Assembly (NCBI GenBank): GCA_035647075.1
Contig: DASROF010000192.1
Coordinates: 1-14,091 of the forward strand
Length of the DNA: 14,091 nucleotides
Reading direction: 5' to 3'
Source of the DNA: Gp6-AA40 sp035647075
GTDB lineage: Bacteria > Acidobacteriota > Vicinamibacteria > Vicinamibacterales > UBA2999
Below, piece after piece: positions 11,832 to 14,091 of this stretch. The position numbers and the translations under genes are program-made. Numbering within the stretch: position 1 is the first letter of the stretch; every line of letters starts with the position of its first letter. The notes beneath the pieces are model-generated. The model did no database searches, was not told the origin of the DNA, and saw nothing but the letters and a program-made list of their open reading frames with translations.

Positions 11832-14091
11832 CGACGACACCCGGCTTCACCCGACGCGATTTCATCAAGTCGTCTGGCTACCTCGTGGTCGGCGTCGCGG
11901 CCGCGGCACACGCCGACTTCTCAAGCCTCGTCGAAGCCCAGGCCGCCGGGCCGTATGTCGATCCCGACTTCCGTCAGCTCGATTCGTGGATCGTGATCCG
12001 TGAGGACAACACCGCGACGTTCTACGTCGGCAAGACGGATCTTGGCCAGGGCACTGGCACTGCGTTTCGCCAGATCATGGCCGACGAGCTGGACATGCCC
12101 TACGCACGAACCACGTGCGTGATGGGCACCACGGACCTGACCGTCGATCAGGGTGGTTCGGGCGGCTCGGATGCGCTGCAGACCGACGGCTACCCGATGC
12201 GCCGCGTCGCCGCCGAAGCGCGTCGTGTTCTGCTCGAGATGGCAAGCACGCGGCTGGGTGTACCGGTCGCGCAACTTGCCGTTGTCGACGGTGTCGTGTC
12301 GGTCACCGGTGACGCGTCACGTCGCGTCACGTACGGTGAGCTGATTGGCGGACGGAAGTTCAACGTGACGCTGCGCGGCGCCAACACGGACGCCACCACG
12401 GGCACGGCGCCGATCAAGACCACGCAGCAGCTGAAGATCGTCGGGCAATCGCCGCCGCGCTACGACATCCCGGCGAAAGTGGACGGCTCGCTGAAGTGGG
12501 CGGTTGACGTCAAAGTACCGGGGATGCTGCATGCGCGCAACATAAAGCCTCCGGTCGCCGGCGCCACGCTCGTCAGCATCGACGAGTCTTCCGTTCGTAA
12601 CCTGCCTGGATTCGTGAAGGTCGTCAGCAAGGGCAACTACGTGGCGGTCGTCTGCGAACGCGAGGAGCAGGCGATCCAGGCGGCGCGCCAGCTGAAGGTC
12701 AACTGGCAGAAGCCGTCCACCGCGCCATTTCCAAGCTCCGAGGATCTCTTCCGCTACATGCGTCAAGCGACGCCAACGTCGAGCGGCAATCCGACAATCG
12801 TCGGCAACCCCGACGAGGCGTTCATGAGCGCCGCGCGTGTGGTCGAGGCGGATTATGAGATTCCGTTCCAGGGCCACGTGTCGATCGGCCCGGCCCACGC
12901 GATGGCCGACCCGTCGAACGATCAGTTAACCATCTATACGAACGACATGAAGTCGTACGGGCTGCGCAACGGCGTCGCCCAGTTCCTCAAGATGCCGCGC
13001 GAAAAGGTGCGCGTGGTGTGGATGGAGGGACCACAGGCGTACGGGCGAACGGCTGCAGACGACGCCGGGTTCGAGGCGGCCTTTCTGGCGAATGAGCTCA
13101 AGCGGCCGGTGCGTGTGCAGTGGATGCGGCAGGAAGAGACGGCCTGGGACACGAAGGGGCCGGCGTTCACCATCAGGATGCGTGGCGGGCTCGACGCGCA
13201 GAACAACCTCGTGGCGCTCGACTTCGAAGCGCGTGCCGCGGATCACAACCATCTCGGTTACAACGAGCCGGACACCGTGCTGATCGCGCAGCTCGCGAAC
13301 ATGCGCCGCGCGCAACCTGCCCGCGGCGGCGCGGACAGGCCATCGGAGATGTACGCGATTCCGCACCGCCGCACCACGCAGCACATCGTCGGCCTTCCGC
13401 TCGTGTGGGAGACACCGCTTCGCACCGGCAACCTGCGCGACCCGAACGGTCCGCAGGTGACGTTCGCGTCTGAGTCATTCATCGACGAACTCGCGGCAGC
13501 CGTCAAAGCGGACCCGGTGGACTTCCGCCTGAAGCTGCTCACCGCAAGCACGACCGATGACAGCGGCTTCAAGCGTGCGCGATCGATCGCCACGCTCAGG
13601 GCCGCGGTGGAGAAGTATGGCTGGAAGCCGCGTCCCTATCCGCAACCGCGAGGAAGCGGCGACATCCTGGCCGGACGAGGCATTGCCTACACGTTCCGCA
13701 GTCAGACAGTGGTGGCGCAGATCGTTGACGTCGAGGTGAACCGGCGCACCGGCCGCGTCTGGGTCAAGCGAATCGTCTGCGCGCAGGACTGCGGCCTGGT
13801 CATCAACCCGGAGGCGCTCAAGCGGACGATCGAAGGTGGGACGATGCACGCGCTCAGCCGCGCGCTGTACGAGGAGGTCACGTTCGATACCGAGAAGGTG
13901 ACGAGCGTAGATTGGGCTTCGTATCCAACGCTGACCCACGCCGACACGCCCGAGACATTCGACATCGTGCTCGTCAACGGCGATCCCAATCCGAACCGCC
14001 CGGACCTGCAGCACTATGGGGCGGGTGAAACCGTCTGCAAGGCGCTGATCGCAGCCGTGGGGAACGCGATTTACGATGCGACGGGCGTACG
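11828..14091 (+). CDS. Tat-exported molybdopterin large subunit, isoquinoline-1-oxidoreductase type (partial, runs off the edge)
   Basis: At least 754 residues, open to the window end. The frame reads through without a stop from ATG 11828, which overlaps the small-subunit stop and has GAGGTGA just upstream. The N-terminus FTRRDFIKSSGYLVVGVAAAA is a textbook Tat signal (R9-R10). IorB-type order follows: an N-terminal molybdopterin segment with GQGTGT (from G73), an a/b hammerhead at about 210-294 (YDIPAKVDGSLKWAVDVKVPG), then the large cofactor region with AYGRTAADDAGFEAAFLANE where GFGRR is usual, and SESFIDELAAAVKADPVDFR. The GAGET motif supplies the expected catalytic Glu (E734). It ends in YDATGV, normally near the C-terminus, so few residues are missing. 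The reaction class is hydroxylation of an N-heterocycle or aldehyde with water as oxygen source; the substrate is not determinable. A cytochrome partner may lie downstream. Confidence 0.93.
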   Translation, partial: MTTTPGFTRRDFIKSSGYLVVGVAAAAHADFSSLVEAQAAGPYVDPDFRQLDSWIVIREDNTATFYVGKTDLGQGTGTAFRQIMADELDMPYARTTCVMGTTDLTVDQGGSGGSDALQTDGYPMRRVAAEARRVLLEMASTRLGVPVAQLAVVDGVVSVTGDASRRVTYGELIGGRKFNVTLRGANTDATTGTAPIKTTQQLKIVGQSPPRYDIPAKVDGSLKWAVDVKVPGMLHARNIKPPVAGATLVSIDESSVRNLPGFVKVVSKGNYVAVVCEREEQAIQAARQLKVNWQKPSTAPFPSSEDLFRYMRQATPTSSGNPTIVGNPDEAFMSAARVVEADYEIPFQGHVSIGPAHAMADPSNDQLTIYTNDMKSYGLRNGVAQFLKMPREKVRVVWMEGPQAYGRTAADDAGFEAAFLANELKRPVRVQWMRQEETAWDTKGPAFTIRMRGGLDAQNNLVALDFEARAADHNHLGYNEPDTVLIAQLANMRRAQPARGGADRPSEMYAIPHRRTTQHIVGLPLVWETPLRTGNLRDPNGPQVTFASESFIDELAAAVKADPVDFRLKLLTASTTDDSGFKRARSIATLRAAVEKYGWKPRPYPQPRGSGDILAGRGIAYTFRSQTVVAQIVDVEVNRRTGRVWVKRIVCAQDCGLVINPEALKRTIEGGTMHALSRALYEEVTFDTEKVTSVDWASYPTLTHADTPETFDIVLVNGDPNPNRPDLQHYGAGETVCKALIAAVGNAIYDATGV

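Overview
The window is GC-rich (visibly 60-65%), densely coded DNA that looks like a member of the Acidobacteriota, most likely class Vicinamibacteria (subdivision 6). This is inferred from protein families that are abundant there: secreted proteins with 'D-T-G-x-W' and 'GYSVGRWEGDxxVVES' blocks, DUF6152, DUF1684 and YtcJ-like amidohydrolases. It is also inferred from short intergenic repeats, including an oriented GTCCGGCTGAAGCCGGAC palindrome followed by ACTAC. No rRNA, tRNA, CRISPR array, transposase or phage gene is visible.

Layout. (1) 33-3880, leftward: a five-gene set. In transcription order these are a Cys-pair secreted protein, a metallo-beta-lactamase-fold protein that has lost nearly all metal ligands, a DUF6152 protein, a second Cys-pair secreted protein and a small beta-rich secreted protein. 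(2) 3959-5599, rightward: two tandem paralogues of the 'GYSVGRWEGD' secreted family, ending at a strong hairpin. (3) 5643-6227, leftward: a secreted SnoaL/NTF2-like protein. (4) 6266-6715, rightward: a Tat-exported limonene-epoxide-hydrolase-like protein. (5) 6733-11241, leftward: a three-gene operon of a DUF1684 lipoprotein, a second DUF6152 protein with an apparent frameshifted C-terminus, and a 1048-residue fusion of a seven-repeat FG-GAP-like propeller with an amidohydrolase. (6) 11331-14091, rightward: the [2Fe-2S] small subunit and Tat-exported molybdopterin large subunit of an isoquinoline-1-oxidoreductase-type hydroxylase. The large subunit runs off the window edge.

The unifying theme is export. 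Thirteen of the 14 genes start with a Sec, lipoprotein or Tat signal, and the fourteenth is a small subunit expected to be carried out with its Tat partner. The recognisable activities (molybdenum hydroxylase, epoxide-hydrolase-like fold, amidohydrolase) would fit extracytoplasmic oxidation and hydrolysis of small cyclic or amide compounds. No substrate can be assigned, and co-regulation of the separate transcription units is inference.

The strongest points for follow-up are: the metallo-beta-lactamase pseudoenzyme; the propeller-amidohydrolase fusion with what looks like a buried signal-peptide remnant; the one-base deletion in the second DUF6152 gene, whose repair restores an ATGA overlap; two DUF6152 proteins whose predicted mature forms both begin His-His; and several short-period repeat families that sit on gene starts and signal-peptide codons.
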